Shown here: positions 29,379 through 39,972 of the stretch, piece by piece | Numbering within the stretch: position 1 is the stretch's first letter | Layout of the letters: the number at the start of each line of letters is the position of its first letter | Source: Chryseobacterium suipulveris | GTDB taxonomy: Bacteria > Bacteroidota > Bacteroidia > Flavobacteriales > Weeksellaceae | Assembly (NCBI RefSeq): GCF_022811685.1 | Contig: NZ_CP094532.1 | Coordinates: 2,381,501 to 2,445,500 of the forward strand | Reading direction: 5' to 3' | DNA length: 64,000 bases | Made by a program: the position numbers and the translations under genes | Notes under the pieces: model-generated | Databases searched by the model: none | Told to the model about the DNA's origin: nothing | The model's input: only the letters and a program-made list of their open reading frames with translations

Positions 29379-29405
29379 CGGAGCGGGCCTGCTACCAGTC
29401 GTCGG

Positions 29406-30629
29406 TTAGACGACTGGCGACTTCTCGGTGGCAGCCCCACGGAGCCGAAGGAGCACCAGCCCCAACGAAACCAGTACCGCCATCGCCGTGGCGTAACAGA
29501 TCACGGGCCACGCTGTGTCACCGTTTAAAAGTGCCACCGCCAATGTCCCGACAATGCTGACTATCAGGCTTTGAACGCAGAAGTAGAACGCGACCGCTGA
29601 TCCCGCGATGTCGTCGAACTCTGCCAAAGCGCCGTTCGCGGTAACGGACACCGTGAAGACAATACCGACCGCGACAACCCACATCGGTAGGATGAAGGTG
29701 AGGAATGACGGCGAGCCGTAAAGTTCGCCGATCCCCAACAGGACCGCTCCGCAAACAAGCAACGCCATCCCACGCGCCACGCATCCTGCGATGCCCCATC
29801 TGGCGACAAAGGACTTCGCGAAACGGGTTGTCACGATCATTACAAGCCCGACAGTGGCGAAGGCAAAGCTGAATCCGATCTCGGAATATTCCGCTTGGCC
29901 TATGAGCACACGGGGAGCCGTCGAGAAGAAGACGAAGAAGGTGCCCATACCGGCGCTAAAGCCGACAGTGTAAACCCAAAAAGCCGGACTCGCGAAGATC
30001 GGCAAGACAGATCGGCGCGTCTTGACTTGATCCAGAGGGCGGGTTTCGTGCCACCTGAAACCCGCATTTAGGAGTGCGAGCATCGCCAGTATAGCCAAAG
30101 TAATGAATATCGCCTGCCATCCCAAGAACTCGCCGATCAATGCTCCGGCGATAGGGCCGAGCGCAGGCACGAACGCCAGCATCGAACTGAAAAGGCCGTA
30201 GATGACGACACCCTCAGGACGGTTGGCATAAACGTCGCGAACCGTCGCGAACGTCGCCACCAGCATGGCCGACGCGCCCACTGCTTGAAGTAGACGGAAA
30301 GCGACAAAGGCCGGTGCAGTTGAAGACCAAGCTGCTCCCAGAGACGCAATGACGAAAGCCGTTGCGCCCGCAAGTAGAATTGGCCGTCGCCCGATTCTGT
30401 CTGAGAGCGGACCAAAAATCACCTGGCCCACGCCGAGCATCACCATATAGAGGCTCAACGTGAGTTGGATCATAGCGGGCGTCGTGTTCAGGATGCCGGG
30501 CATCGCTGGAACGACAGGGAGATAAATATCCATCGCCAGTGAAGCGAGGATGTCGAAAGGAGCCATCAGCAGCAGTGCTGCCGGCAGCGTATAGGCCCAC
30601 GCGGGGCGTTGTTTTTGTTTATCAGTCAT
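29406..30629 (-). CDS. floR: FloR florfenicol/chloramphenicol exporter with foreign N-terminus
   Basis: 407 residues, 12-TM major-facilitator drug:H+ antiporter; motifs DIYLPVVPAMP in TM1 and GPLSDRIGRRPILL in loop 2-3 are diagnostic. The normal first residues (MTTTRPAWAYT, from memory) are replaced by MTDKQKQRPAWAYT: the start codon comes from DNA that followed estT, and it overlaps the estT stop codon by 8 nt. floR is thus expressed as the distal gene of a tet(X)-estT-floR transcript by translational coupling. Confidence 0.93.
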   Translation of the reverse strand: MTDKQKQRPAWAYTLPAALLLMAPFDILASLAMDIYLPVVPAMPGILNTTPAMIQLTLSLYMVMLGVGQVIFGPLSDRIGRRPILLAGATAFVIASLGAAWSSTAPAFVAFRLLQAVGASAMLVATFATVRDVYANRPEGVVIYGLFSSMLAFVPALGPIAGALIGEFLGWQAIFITLAILAMLALLNAGFRWHETRPLDQVKTRRSVLPIFASPAFWVYTVGFSAGMGTFFVFFSTAPRVLIGQAEYSEIGFSFAFATVGLVMIVTTRFAKSFVARWGIAGCVARGMALLVCGAVLLGIGELYGSPSFLTFILPMWVVAVGIVFTVSVTANGALAEFDDIAGSAVAFYFCVQSLIVSIVGTLAVALLNGDTAWPVICYATAMAVLVSLGLVLLRLRGAATEKSPVV

Positions 30630-31536
30630 TTATGTGTTTTTCTATTCCATCAATAATTGATTTCCAATCATCAACGTGTAATTCGTGTCCTGTACCTTCA
30701 AGGGTGATTAGATTTGAACCTTTTATTTTTTCTTGTAAAAAACCTGCATTCTTATAATGCCAAATTTTGTCGTCTGTTCCGTGGATAATTAAGGTGGGTT
30801 GTTTGATTTCGTTTAATCTGTTCCAATATTCTTCACCACCTTGCAATGCAGCGTGATTGAACATACTTATATAATTGTTGGCTCTATTGAACTCAGCTCT
30901 TATCAGTTTTTCACTTCTTTGTTTGTCAAATTGTTTCTTGCCACTCATTAATTCTGCACCCTGAATTAAATAGTTTACCACACTGTCTTCATTTGTCCAA
31001 TTGACTGTACCTGCTTTACTATGGAAATCTAAAATACTCGTGTCCATTTCAGGTATAGTTGGGTCTGAGTCTCCCCAAGGGCCTGATGACATAAGAGTTA
31101 AGGAGTTAACTCTGTCGGCAAACTTTATTGATGCTATTTGAGAAATTAGTCCGCCCAAAGAAATCCCCACAAAATGTGCTTTGTCAATCTTGTAGCCATC
31201 CAATATTGAAATAGCGTCATTAGTTAAGTCAACAATATCGTATGGAGTAGAACCTGGTTCATAATTAGTGGATTTTCCTACATCTCTGTTGTCGTAACGA
31301 ATAACAAAAAATCCTTTTTCAGATAATTGTTGGCAAAATTCAGTGTCCCAATACAGCATTGATACGGTTGCACCTGCTACCAAAAGGATTGCTGGATTTT
31401 TCTTATTTCCAAAACTTTCCGTACAGAGTTCAATGCCGTTTGTTTTAATTATTTTCTCTTTCATTTCTGTTTTCCTTTGTTTGCAACTGATTATTATCAG
31501 TCCTAAAATTAATATCCAAAGTAGTTTTTTTTTCAT
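30622..31536 (-). CDS. estT: EstT-like macrolide esterase lipoprotein, copy 2
   Basis: 304 residues, same protein as 24254-25168 except Gln for Leu in NAGFLQEK. The DNA repeat covers about 979 bp (30607-31585 against 24239-25217), that is from just beyond the downstream core to the upstream core CGCTAAC, which fits duplication as a cassette unit. The downstream palindromic site was lost at the floR junction. Confidence 0.8.
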   Translation of the reverse strand: MKKKLLWILILGLIIISCKQRKTEMKEKIIKTNGIELCTESFGNKKNPAILLVAGATVSMLYWDTEFCQQLSEKGFFVIRYDNRDVGKSTNYEPGSTPYDIVDLTNDAISILDGYKIDKAHFVGISLGGLISQIASIKFADRVNSLTLMSSGPWGDSDPTIPEMDTSILDFHSKAGTVNWTNEDSVVNYLIQGAELMSGKKQFDKQRSEKLIRAEFNRANNYISMFNHAALQGGEEYWNRLNEIKQPTLIIHGTDDKIWHYKNAGFLQEKIKGSNLITLEGTGHELHVDDWKSIIDGIEKHIND

Positions 31537-31578
31537 TTATCAATGTTTAACTGTTATGCTGGTATCTTTCACAATGCC

Positions 31579-31640
31579 CGCTAACATCTGTTTTAACGAA
31601 ACGAATATACGGAAAATTTCGCTTAACCAACCCTTTATGT
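31579..31640. repeat. short attC-like site between estT copy 2 and tet(X) copy 2
   Basis: CGCTAAC (31579-31585) and TTTATGT (31634-31640, first base of the GTT core changed). Arms TTAACGAAA and TTTCGCTTAA pair with one extra base. It is only ~62 bp, less than half of the other sites. Confidence 0.5.
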
Positions 31641-31656
31641 GCCGTTTTATTCCATT

Positions 31657-32823
<1,167 letters not shown>

Positions 32824-32834
32824 TCAAAAATGGC

Positions 32835-33023
32835 ACATAACGGAAAAAGTATTGGCGAAGAACGGGCTACTTTGCACACAATTTCAAAGGGAAACCGACT
32901 TTGAGCAAAAATTTTTTCCTTTTGCTAATATACGAGAAAAAGTAAAAGGAAAAATTTTTTGCGGATATTGCTAACTGAGTTCTCAAAGACAGTATTCACC
33001 CCGTTTTTTGCCAATACACTGTT
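32835..33023. repeat. attC-like palindromic cassette site 7, split by element C
   Basis: ACATAAC (32835-32841) with arm GTATTGGCGAAGAACGGG; right arm CCCCGTTTTTTGCCAATAC then ACTGTT (core GTT 33021-33023), where element C begins. The core resumes as ATCTGC at 35423. Confidence 0.78.
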
Positions 33024-33097
33024 GAACTAAACCTCCGGTAGCTTTTCCGATTCGCCGTTTTAGTAATTTTGTTTTTTTAACAATCAAAACATTTACT

Positions 33098-34098
33098 ATG
33101 GCTACAAAAAAAAATCTCCGGAGGATTTAAGAACGAACAAAATTCTGAACCGTGCCTCAAGCGAAGTTAACGGTTTTGCCGAACTCTTGCAACGCTTTGA
33201 AAGAAATATTTCAATCCTGGGCAGGAGCCCCAGAACCTTTGATAATTATTCCCGGCATGTCGCGGCACTCGCGCTGCACTTCGGAACTTTGCCTACGGAA
33301 CTAGATCCTGAACAGGTGAAAGATTACTTGTTTGAACTCCAGCAACGCTCCAAAACACCTTCCCAAACGTACTTCAAACATACCGTTTACGGACTCCGCT
33401 TTCTGCTGAAGACCGAAGGTTTGCCCTACAGCTACCTCCACCTTCCCGCCATTCCAAAAGTCAAGAAACTTCCTGTGATCCTGAGTCGGGAAGAGATCTG
33501 GCGTATGCTTCAGGCCGCCGAACTCCTGAAACACAAACTGCTCATCGGGCTCATCTACGGCTGCGGACTGCGCTGCATGGAAGTGCGGAATATTGAACTT
33601 CAGCATATGGACTTCGACCGGAAAATGCTGCATATCGTGCAGGGAAAAGGCCGGAAAGACCGTTATGTTCCGCTTTCCGAGCATTTAATCCGTGGCCTGA
33701 AAACTTTTATCAAAATTGAAAATCCGGTTCAGTATTTATTCAATGGAAATCAAAACAGAAATATTGAAGAGATTGATTTAAAAACAGATCAAAGCGCTTT
33801 ACAAAAACCTGATTTTGATTCCCGCTACAGCCAGCGCGGCGTGCAGTGGGTGATTAAAACCATCTCAAAAAAAGCCGGAATCACCAAAGAAGTCCACACC
33901 CATACTTTGCGGCACAGCTACGCCACGCATCTGCTGGAAGACGGCGTTCCGATCATTATGGTTCAAAAACTTCTGGGCCATGAAAGAATTGAATCGACCA
34001 TGGAATATTTGCATGTCTGTCAGCTGTCGGATCAGCAACCGCACAGTCCTTTGGATACCGTTTTCGCTTTATGCCGCAAAAATGGAAGCCCGAAGTAA
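33098..34098 (+). CDS. tyrosine recombinase of element C (-1 shift near start)
   Basis: ATG at 33098 followed by nine A's; the zero frame stops, the -1 frame reads MATKKKSPEDLRTNK and enters the recombinase (~333 aa). TTG at 33187 is an alternative start (303 aa). Catalytic boxes GCGLRCMEVR, HTLRHSY, LLGHERIEST and Tyr in MEYLH are intact. Confidence 0.78.
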
Positions 34099-35188
34099 GG
34101 GCAGAAGTGTAGCCGACGTTCTGCGCGCAGTCAGTTTATCAACTCAGAATTTTACGGTTCATCAGGAAAAAACACTTCGGGCTTTGTCGTATTGCCGGAC
34201 TTCCGCTTTGGGTGGACATATTGATGCGTGTGATAGTTGCGGAAATCTTTCCATCAGTTACAACTCGTGTAGAAACCGGCATTGTCCGCAATGTCAAGGT
34301 CATAAAAAGGAAGAATGGATTCAAAAACGGGAGCAGGATTTATTGCCGTGCAGTTATTACCATCTGGTTTTTACGCTGCCTGAAGAGCTGAACAGTTTGG
34401 CCATTGCCAATCCCACACTCACTTACAAAACCCTGTTTGAAGCGGCGTGGGCGACTTTAAACCAGTTTGGCAAAACCGAAGGAATCCAACTGGGAATGAT
34501 TGCCATTTTACACACCTGGGGGCAGAACCTGAGCCTGCATCCGCATCTGCACTGCATTGTTCCGAGCGGTGGAATCAATAAACAGGGAAAATGGAAAAAG
34601 AAAGTAAGGACGGATAAATATCTCTTCTCCGTAAAAGCAATGAGCAAAGTGTTCCGGGCAAAGTTTGTGGCTTTATTGAGAGCTAATGGTATGAGTGACC
34701 AAAACTTGACTGAAAGGCTTTTCTCCAAAAACTGGGTTGTGTATGCGAAAAGACCTTTTGGTGGCCCCAAGCAAGTCATCGAATATTTAGGCAGATACAC
34801 GCACAAAGTGGCCATCAGCAATCACCGGATTAAGGAAGTCACAGATAAAGAAGTTCGTTTTGCCTACAAAGATTACCGCAAAGGCGGCGAGAAAAAAGAA
34901 ATGACTTTATCGAATGTGGAGTTTATCAGGCGCTTCAGTCTGCATATCCTGCCGAAAAGATTTGTAAGGATCCGCCATTACGGTATTTTAAGCAGCAGCT
35001 GGAAGCGTGGAAAACTCCAGGATTTGCAAGAAAGTTTAAAAGTGGAACGGAGCGTTTTTGTTCCCCAGACTATGCTCAGAAAATGCCGCTGTTGCAAAAA
35101 AGGAAAGCTAGTGGTCATTGCCATTTTCGGGCAACGTGGTCCGCCACAGGATTTTCTTTTCGTCACCCAAACTTTCTCTGCGAAATAA
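34082..35188 (+). CDS. IS91-family HUH transposase (C)
   Basis: 368 residues from ATG 34082 (MEARSKGR), overlapping the recombinase end by 17 nt. Carries the zinc-binding cluster, HPHLH and YLGRY motifs, and differs from copy B mainly in the middle (LLRANGMSDQNLTE) and C-terminal segment. Intact. Confidence 0.9.
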   Translation: MEARSKGRSVADVLRAVSLSTQNFTVHQEKTLRALSYCRTSALGGHIDACDSCGNLSISYNSCRNRHCPQCQGHKKEEWIQKREQDLLPCSYYHLVFTLPEELNSLAIANPTLTYKTLFEAAWATLNQFGKTEGIQLGMIAILHTWGQNLSLHPHLHCIVPSGGINKQGKWKKKVRTDKYLFSVKAMSKVFRAKFVALLRANGMSDQNLTERLFSKNWVVYAKRPFGGPKQVIEYLGRYTHKVAISNHRIKEVTDKEVRFAYKDYRKGGEKKEMTLSNVEFIRRFSLHILPKRFVRIRHYGILSSSWKRGKLQDLQESLKVERSVFVPQTMLRKCRCCKKGKLVVIAIFGQRGPPQDFLFVTQTFSAK

Positions 35189-35437
35189 ACTTTGCGGGTA
35201 AGGGAAACTGTGTTTTGCAGCGAAGAAAAACCGCTGAAACCCACCAATAAAGGCTACCAAATGCCACAAAAAAAGCAGTCCTTCTGAAAAACTGCTTTGT
35301 ATCTCTAAATTCTAAAAACGATAACTCCATAAGGTTACCAACTGCTGGCAAAAAGCTACCGGAGCTTCCGTTCAACGGGCTTTCATTGTTGGCTTTTCAA
35401 GCCCAACGAAAGCTTAGTTATTATCTGCAGGCATTTT

Positions 35438-35767
35438 TTAGTGTGTTGAAGATTTAGAGAAAAAGTTCATAACAAAAACACCTGCAACAATCAAAATAAT
35501 TCCAATAATTGCTGCTAAATCCAAAGATTGTTTAAAGATAATTACTGAAATCAATGCAGTTAAGACAATTCCTAAACCTCCCCAAATCGCATAAGCAATT
35601 CCTAAAGGTATTGATTTTAATGCTTGAGAAAGGAAGAAAAAGCAAGCAATATATGCTATTATTGTTATTGTCGTGGGTAAAAGTTTTGAAAATCCGTCAG
35701 ATGCTTTCATAAAACTTGAACCTAAAACTTCAAGAACAATCGCTAATGCTAAATATAAATATTTCAT
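35438..35767 (-). CDS. small multidrug resistance (SMR/EmrE-type) efflux protein
   Basis: 109 residues, four transmembrane helices, with the essential membrane Glu in TM1 (MKYLYLALAIVLEV, Glu13) and the conserved AYAIWGGLG motif in TM3. SMR proteins export quaternary ammonium compounds or related cations as antiparallel dimers. Single-gene cassette: start-side core GTTATCTGCAAGC, far end (GTT)ATCTGCAGGC across element C. Confidence 0.88.
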   Translation of the reverse strand: MKYLYLALAIVLEVLGSSFMKASDGFSKLLPTTITIIAYIACFFFLSQALKSIPLGIAYAIWGGLGIVLTALISVIIFKQSLDLAAIIGIILIVAGVFVMNFFSKSSTH

Positions 35768-35869
35768 TGTTTGTTATTACTTTTTGTTAAGATAAAATTA
35801 CTATAATTTAAATTCTTAGATAGTTTTTTTGTGAAATTCCTTCTATGAAATGGGTTTGGATATGCTTGC

Positions 35870-36003
35870 AGATAACGTCCCGCCGGCTTTGTGGAGGTGG
35901 GGATTTTTGTTCCCAAACCTTTCCATTAGGACTGAAGTCAAATATATAAAATTACCTTTAAATTTTGCCTTAAAACCCCACTTTCACAAAACCGCTGTTA
36001 GCA
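35870..36003. repeat. attC-like palindromic cassette site 8
   Basis: AGATAAC (35870-35876) and GTTAGCA (35997-36003); arms CCGGCTTTGTGGAGGTGGGG and CCCCACTTTCACAAAACCGC. Confidence 0.78.
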
Positions 36004-36030
36004 GCCGTACATTTTCTATCTTTCTGTTTG

Positions 36031-36624
36031 TTACTGTTCAATGTCAAGATTATATTTATACAACAATCCCACAAGTCCTAAATGCGAAAATTTAGCTCCT
36101 TTCACTTTGTTCTGTTCAGGGTCAAGCGAATAGTTTAATGCTGTGCGGAAGTCCGTTTTTTCAAGGTTTGTCCGCACAAAGGAAGCTAATGTCAAGTCGC
36201 AGTTTTTGAAAACAGCCATTGATAAATCCGTTTCGCTAAAGTCCACTTGTTTTAAGGAACAGTCTGTGAAATTTGTCTTTTTCATTTTGCACTGAAAAAA
36301 AGAAGAATAGTCAAGAATGCTGTCCTGAAAAGCTACGGAAAATGAAAAACTATTGACTACGCTAAAATCAATGCCCATTAGCTTGCAACCAATAAATTTT
36401 ATGGTTCTTAACCCTGTGTTGCGAAATACTGTCAGTGAAAAGTTGCAACTTTTAAAAGAGCAGTCCTCAAAAATATTATTGCTTAAATCACTTTTTGTAA
36501 AGTTACAGTTCTTAAACTCGCAGTTTAGAAACTCTCTGCCCGATAATTTTTTCTCGGAATAGTTTATGTTTTCAAATGTTTTTGCCTCGTGTGTTACTGT
36601 GTCCATTTTAGTTTCTATTTTCAT
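36031..36624 (-). CDS. pentapeptide-repeat protein (Qnr-like candidate)
   Basis: 197 residues made almost entirely of A(D/N)LXX-type pentapeptide repeats (FLNCE FKNCN FTKSD LSNNI FEDCS ...), folding into a right-handed beta-helix, with a C-terminal helical tail (KFSHLGLVGLLYKYNLDIEQ). Such proteins include Qnr/MfpA topoisomerase protectors; the cassette context next to resistance genes makes a quinolone-protection role possible but it is not shown. Single-gene cassette with core GTTAGCAGCC at both ends. Confidence 0.8.
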   Translation of the reverse strand: MKIETKMDTVTHEAKTFENINYSEKKLSGREFLNCEFKNCNFTKSDLSNNIFEDCSFKSCNFSLTVFRNTGLRTIKFIGCKLMGIDFSVVNSFSFSVAFQDSILDYSSFFQCKMKKTNFTDCSLKQVDFSETDLSMAVFKNCDLTLASFVRTNLEKTDFRTALNYSLDPEQNKVKGAKFSHLGLVGLLYKYNLDIEQ

Positions 36625-36664
36625 TCTACAAAGTTCGGAATTTTAACGGCGTTCGTTGTATGGC

Positions 36665-36855
36665 TGCTAACGGGCCGCGCATTGGCGATAGTGGCGGATT
36701 AGAAAGCGAAAACTTTCAATTTTGCACTAAGCTAAGCAACAGCCTTTTATTATTTTCTAAATTTAAGAAAAAAGGAAATATAAAAGGCTGTTGCGACTAA
36801 AAAAGGAGAAACTTTCAATTTCTCCCTTAAACCGCCATTTTGCCAATGCGATGTT
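36665..36855. repeat. attC-like palindromic cassette site 9, split by element A2
   Basis: TGCTAAC (36665-36671) with arm CGCATTGGCGATAGTGGCGG; right arm CCGCCATTTTGCCAATGCGAT then GTT (36853-36855), where element A2 begins. It has a longer interior (191 bp) with a second inverted repeat built around AAAGGCTG/CAGCC. The core resumes as AGGCGAT at 39276. Confidence 0.78.
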
Positions 36856-36926
36856 GAACTAAACCTTCGGTAGCTTTCTCAGCGCTATATTTAGTTACTT
36901 TGTAAAACTAATTAAAAATCAGTAAA

Positions 36927-37876
36927 ATGGCAACAAAAAAAAGAGTGTAGAAGAGCTTAGAGAAAACAAGATCATCAATCAGGCAAAGCGCGAAGTTCCG
37001 GGATTTGCGGAGCTTTTGCATAGGTTTGAACGTACGGTTTCTGTATTGGGAAGAAGCCAAAGTACCTTTCAAAATTACTCCAGACACGTCGCTGCGGTGT
37101 CGCTACATTTCGGAAAAATTCCTACAGAATTGGATCCCGAGCAAATTCACGATTACCTTTTTTACCTTCAGAAAAAATCAAAATCACCTTCACAGTCGTA
37201 TTTTAAACACACCGTTTACGGACTTCGATTTCTGCTTAAATCGGAAGGTTTGAGCTATGATTATTTGAGTCTTCCGGAAATTAAAAGAGAGAAAAAACTG
37301 CCTGTAGTGCTTAGTAAACAGGAGGTTTGGCAGATGTTGTCCGGCTGTAAACTTTTAAAACATAAAATTTTGATCGGCATTCTTTACGGCTGCGGATTGC
37401 GCTGTATGGAAGTTCGAAATCTCCGTTTGTGCGACTTAGATTTTGGTCGAAAACAACTCAAAGTGGTTCAGGGAAAAGGCAAAAAAGACCGCTATTTACC
37501 ACTTTCCGAACATCTGATTCGTGGGCTCAAAAAGTATATCGAAGCGGAAAAACCGGAAGATTATCTCTTTGGAGAACCTCGTGGAGGGCGTGCTGGTGGC
37601 GATTTCGATTCCCGTTACTCCCAGCGCGGCGTTCAGTGGGCGGTAAAGCAGGCATCAAAAACGGCAAATATCCTGAAAGAAGTGAGTGTCCATACGCTTC
37701 GGCACAGTTTTGCGACGCATCTTCTGGAAGATGGGATGGATATTTTGAGCATCAAAAATCTTCTCGGTCACGAAAGTATCGATACCACGCTGGTTTATCT
37801 TCAAATTGCCCAGCTTTCAACCCAAAAACTCTTTTCACCGCTCGATACCCTTTTTTCAGAATTTGGGAAAAAATGA
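36927..37876 (+). CDS. tyrosine recombinase of element A2 (-1 shift near start)
   Basis: Identical to the A1 recombinase: ATG at 36927, A-run, -1 frame entry MATKKKSVEELRENK, then the full catalytic protein; TTG at 37016 is the alternative start. The stop overlaps the transposase ATG. Confidence 0.8.
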
Positions 37877-39039
37877 GCGGTTTAAAAACCTCAAAAAAAC
37901 AGTCAGTTCAACCTCAATCTCAACCTCAATACGAAGTCGCCGATGTTTTAAACAAATTAGGTTCAAAATTGGAAGATTTAGGACTTAATTCTTGGCAATT
38001 ACGAACACTTTCAGCGTTGAAAAAATGCCGTACCTCTGCTTTGGGTGGTCATATTGACGCTTGTGATGAATGTGGAAATGTAAGCATCAGTTACAACTCC
38101 TGCCGAAACCGTCATTGCCCAAAATGTCAGAGCAAAAACCGAGAGCAATGGATTGAAAATCGGGAAACCGAACTGCTTCCGGTACCTTATTTCCACGTGG
38201 TTTTTACGCTTCCTGATGTATTGAACAAAACCGCGCTTCACGAGCCCAAAATGTTGTACGATTTTTTATTTGAATCTGCCTGGGAAACGCTTCAAACGTT
38301 TGGTGAAAATCGAGGTTTAAAAATGGGAATGATTGCTGTTTTGCACACTTGGGGGCAGAATCTGAGCCTTCATCCGCATTTGCACTGCATTGTTCCGGGC
38401 GGTGGAGTGGATGAAAGCGGAGCTTGGAAAAATCTACGTTCAGACGGCAAATTTTTGTTTCCGGTAAAGGCTTTGAGTAAAGTTTTCAGGGCTAAATTTT
38501 GTGAGAAATTAAAAGATAAAAACTTTGAAGAGTATACCAAAATCAGGCAAAATCTGTGGGAAAAGTCTTGGGTTGTTTACGCCAAAAAGCCTTTTGGAAG
38601 CCCAAAATCTGTGGTAGAATATTTGGGCAGATACACGCATAAAATCGCCATCAGCAACCAGAGAATCAGGAAAATTGACGCGGAAACGGTAACTTTTTCT
38701 TACAAAGATTACCGCCAAAAAGGCATCAAAAAGCAGATGGTTTTGAGCCATGAAGAGTTTATCCGCCGTTTTGTGATGCATATTTTACCGAAAAGATTTG
38801 TAAAAATCCGTCATTATGGTTTTTTGAGCAGCACCTGGAAGCGTATCAAACTTAAAAATCTACAACAAAATTTAGGCATCCAGCCCAAAGAAAAGCTTCC
38901 GCCAAAAGCTTTTCAGCCGAAATGTACGTGTTGTAAAGATGGAAATCTTGTGACGATTGCCACGTTCGATCTACGAGGTCCGCCAAGTTGGTTTTTGGAG
39001 ATGAGCCGAAATTTACCTGCTCCTAAATCTGCATTTTAG
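37873..39039 (+). CDS. IS91-family HUH transposase (A2)
   Basis: 388 residues, identical to the A1 transposase with the zinc cluster, HPHLH and YLGRY motifs. Confidence 0.9.
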   Translation: MSGLKTSKKQSVQPQSQPQYEVADVLNKLGSKLEDLGLNSWQLRTLSALKKCRTSALGGHIDACDECGNVSISYNSCRNRHCPKCQSKNREQWIENRETELLPVPYFHVVFTLPDVLNKTALHEPKMLYDFLFESAWETLQTFGENRGLKMGMIAVLHTWGQNLSLHPHLHCIVPGGGVDESGAWKNLRSDGKFLFPVKALSKVFRAKFCEKLKDKNFEEYTKIRQNLWEKSWVVYAKKPFGSPKSVVEYLGRYTHKIAISNQRIRKIDAETVTFSYKDYRQKGIKKQMVLSHEEFIRRFVMHILPKRFVKIRHYGFLSSTWKRIKLKNLQQNLGIQPKEKLPPKAFQPKCTCCKDGNLVTIATFDLRGPPSWFLEMSRNLPAPKSAF

Positions 39040-39287
39040 CGGATTTGGGTAAGGGAAATGTTAACCTAACGTGAAGGAAAGCACGATAAAACCAAGAAAA
39101 ACTCGCCAAAATCACCCACAAAAAAAGAGACTCTTCTCAAAGTCTCTTGTATCTCTAAAAATCTTTTGTCGATAAACCCATAGTGTGGGAAAATACCCAA
39201 CCAAAAGCTGCCGAAGGTTCCGTTCAACAGGGTTTTCATTGTTCGTGCTGCGCACGCAACGAAAACTTAGCTATTAGGCGATGTCCT

Positions 39288-39773
39288 TTATTTTCCATTT
39301 TTTAAAAATTCGATTGGATTCAATTTTTCATTTTTATTCCAAACTTCAAATCCAAGATATTTTTTATCATTCTCAGTTCCAATTTTTCCAATTTTTTGAT
39401 TTTTAATGATTTTATCATTTTCTTGAACTTTTACTTCAATAAGATTCATATAAACATAAATAAATTCCCCATTTTTTAGTAGAACTATTTTTGTATTATT
39501 TTCATCAAGTATTTTTACAATTTTACCAGAATCAATTGCAATAGCATTAGATTCATTCCCATTAGTGTAGATTCGCAATTCGTTTTCAATAGGATTTATT
39601 CCTCGTTTAATTAATGTTGTTTCATTTCTACAGCAAATTTCATAAAATTTATATTTATCAACTGGGATATTTTCTTTTAATCCTAAAAGATTTTGTGCAT
39701 TTTTTGTTTGTCCAAAAACTGTTGAAGTTAAAACAAAAAAAACAAAAATTTGAATTTGTACTGTTATTTTCAT
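39288..39773 (-). CDS. secreted M23/LytM-like protein lacking catalytic residues (first cassette)
   Basis: 161 residues from ATG 39773 (the 7 extra upstream codons lie in the core site). Signal peptide MKITVQIQIFVFFVLTSTVFGQ. The C-terminal half follows the LytM/M23 endopeptidase fold (SGKIVKILDENNTKIVLLKNG...KVQENDKIIKNQKIGKIG), but positions normally holding the zinc-binding HxH and second His read VYMNL and LGFEVW, so it is likely an inactive binding domain. First gene next to the cassette recombinase. Confidence 0.65.
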   Translation of the reverse strand: MKITVQIQIFVFFVLTSTVFGQTKNAQNLLGLKENIPVDKYKFYEICCRNETTLIKRGINPIENELRIYTNGNESNAIAIDSGKIVKILDENNTKIVLLKNGEFIYVYMNLIEVKVQENDKIIKNQKIGKIGTENDKKYLGFEVWNKNEKLNPIEFLKNGK

Positions 39774-39781
39774 AGGATATC

Positions 39782-39799
39782 GCCTAACACTCAAATATA
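39782..39799 (-). promoter_or_regulatory. attI-like core and leftward Pc-type promoter
   Basis: On the minus strand, TATATTTG (39799-39792, Bacteroidota -7 TANNTTTG) lies just before GTTAGGC (39788-39782), a perfect GTTRRRY core. A TTG is present 15 bp further upstream, a little closer than usual for a -33 element. Transcription would start at about the core and read into the cassettes. Confidence 0.6.
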
Positions 39800-39858
39800 T
39801 GAATATTTATGAATCAAGCATCATAAAATCGTAATTTTTTTTGAATCTTTATTAAGTA

Positions 39859-39889
39859 TTTGTATATTAATATTTTATAGCTATATTTG
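39859..39889 (+). promoter_or_regulatory. promoter of the cassette recombinase
   Basis: TTTG (39859-39862), 19-bp spacer, TATATTTG (39882-39889): a canonical Bacteroidota -33/-7 promoter pointing at the gene starting at 39981, leaving an untranslated leader of about 85 nt. Confidence 0.7.
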
Positions 39890-39892
39890 GAT

Positions 39893-39972
39893 TGCGTATT
39901 TTAAATTATTGGCGGCGGATAACATCCAACGCCATCTGATTTTAGCTTTTTTTAATATATAAAAAATACGCA
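39893..39972. repeat. nested palindrome in the recombinase leader
   Basis: Outer arms TGCGTATTTT (39893-39902) and AAAATACGCA (39963-39972); inner arms TGGCG (39910-39914) and CGCCA (39930-39934) around GGATAACATCC (39917-39927). It contains the AAC/GTT core triplet and the GCGTATT/TTGGCG words of the cassette sites, and ends 8 bp before the start codon. It could be part of attI, a regulatory RNA hairpin, or both. Confidence 0.6.

Larger units (their letters stand above)
27238..30605 (-). mobile_element. ISCR2 - lysR remnant - floR unit
   Basis: A block of about 60% GC inside ~35% GC DNA. Left boundary at ~27238 (FabF fragment stops; GAAC tetranucleotide at the junction); right boundary at ~30605, where floR coding DNA meets the DNA downstream of estT. 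Content and order (rolling-circle transposase, truncated lysR, floR, all on the minus strand) match the widespread ISCR2-floR unit of Proteobacteria. Confidence 0.85.
33024..35422 (+). mobile_element. IS91-type element with tyrosine recombinase, copy C
   Basis: Same layout as copy B and similar to it in sequence. It begins GAACTAAACC after GTT, ends CTTAGTTATT before ATCTGCAGGC. The right inverted repeat (AAAGCTACCGGA, 6 nt, GTTCAAC) and the terminal hairpin (stem around GGCTTTTCAAGCC) are present. Confidence 0.85.
36856..39275 (+). mobile_element. IS91-type element with tyrosine recombinase, copy A2
   Basis: 2,420 bp, apparently identical base for base to copy A1 (offset 23,465). Direct orientation relative to A1, so recombination between them would release the ~21 kb of cassettes in between plus one element copy. 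Ends CTTAGCTATT before AGGCGATG. Confidence 0.88.
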
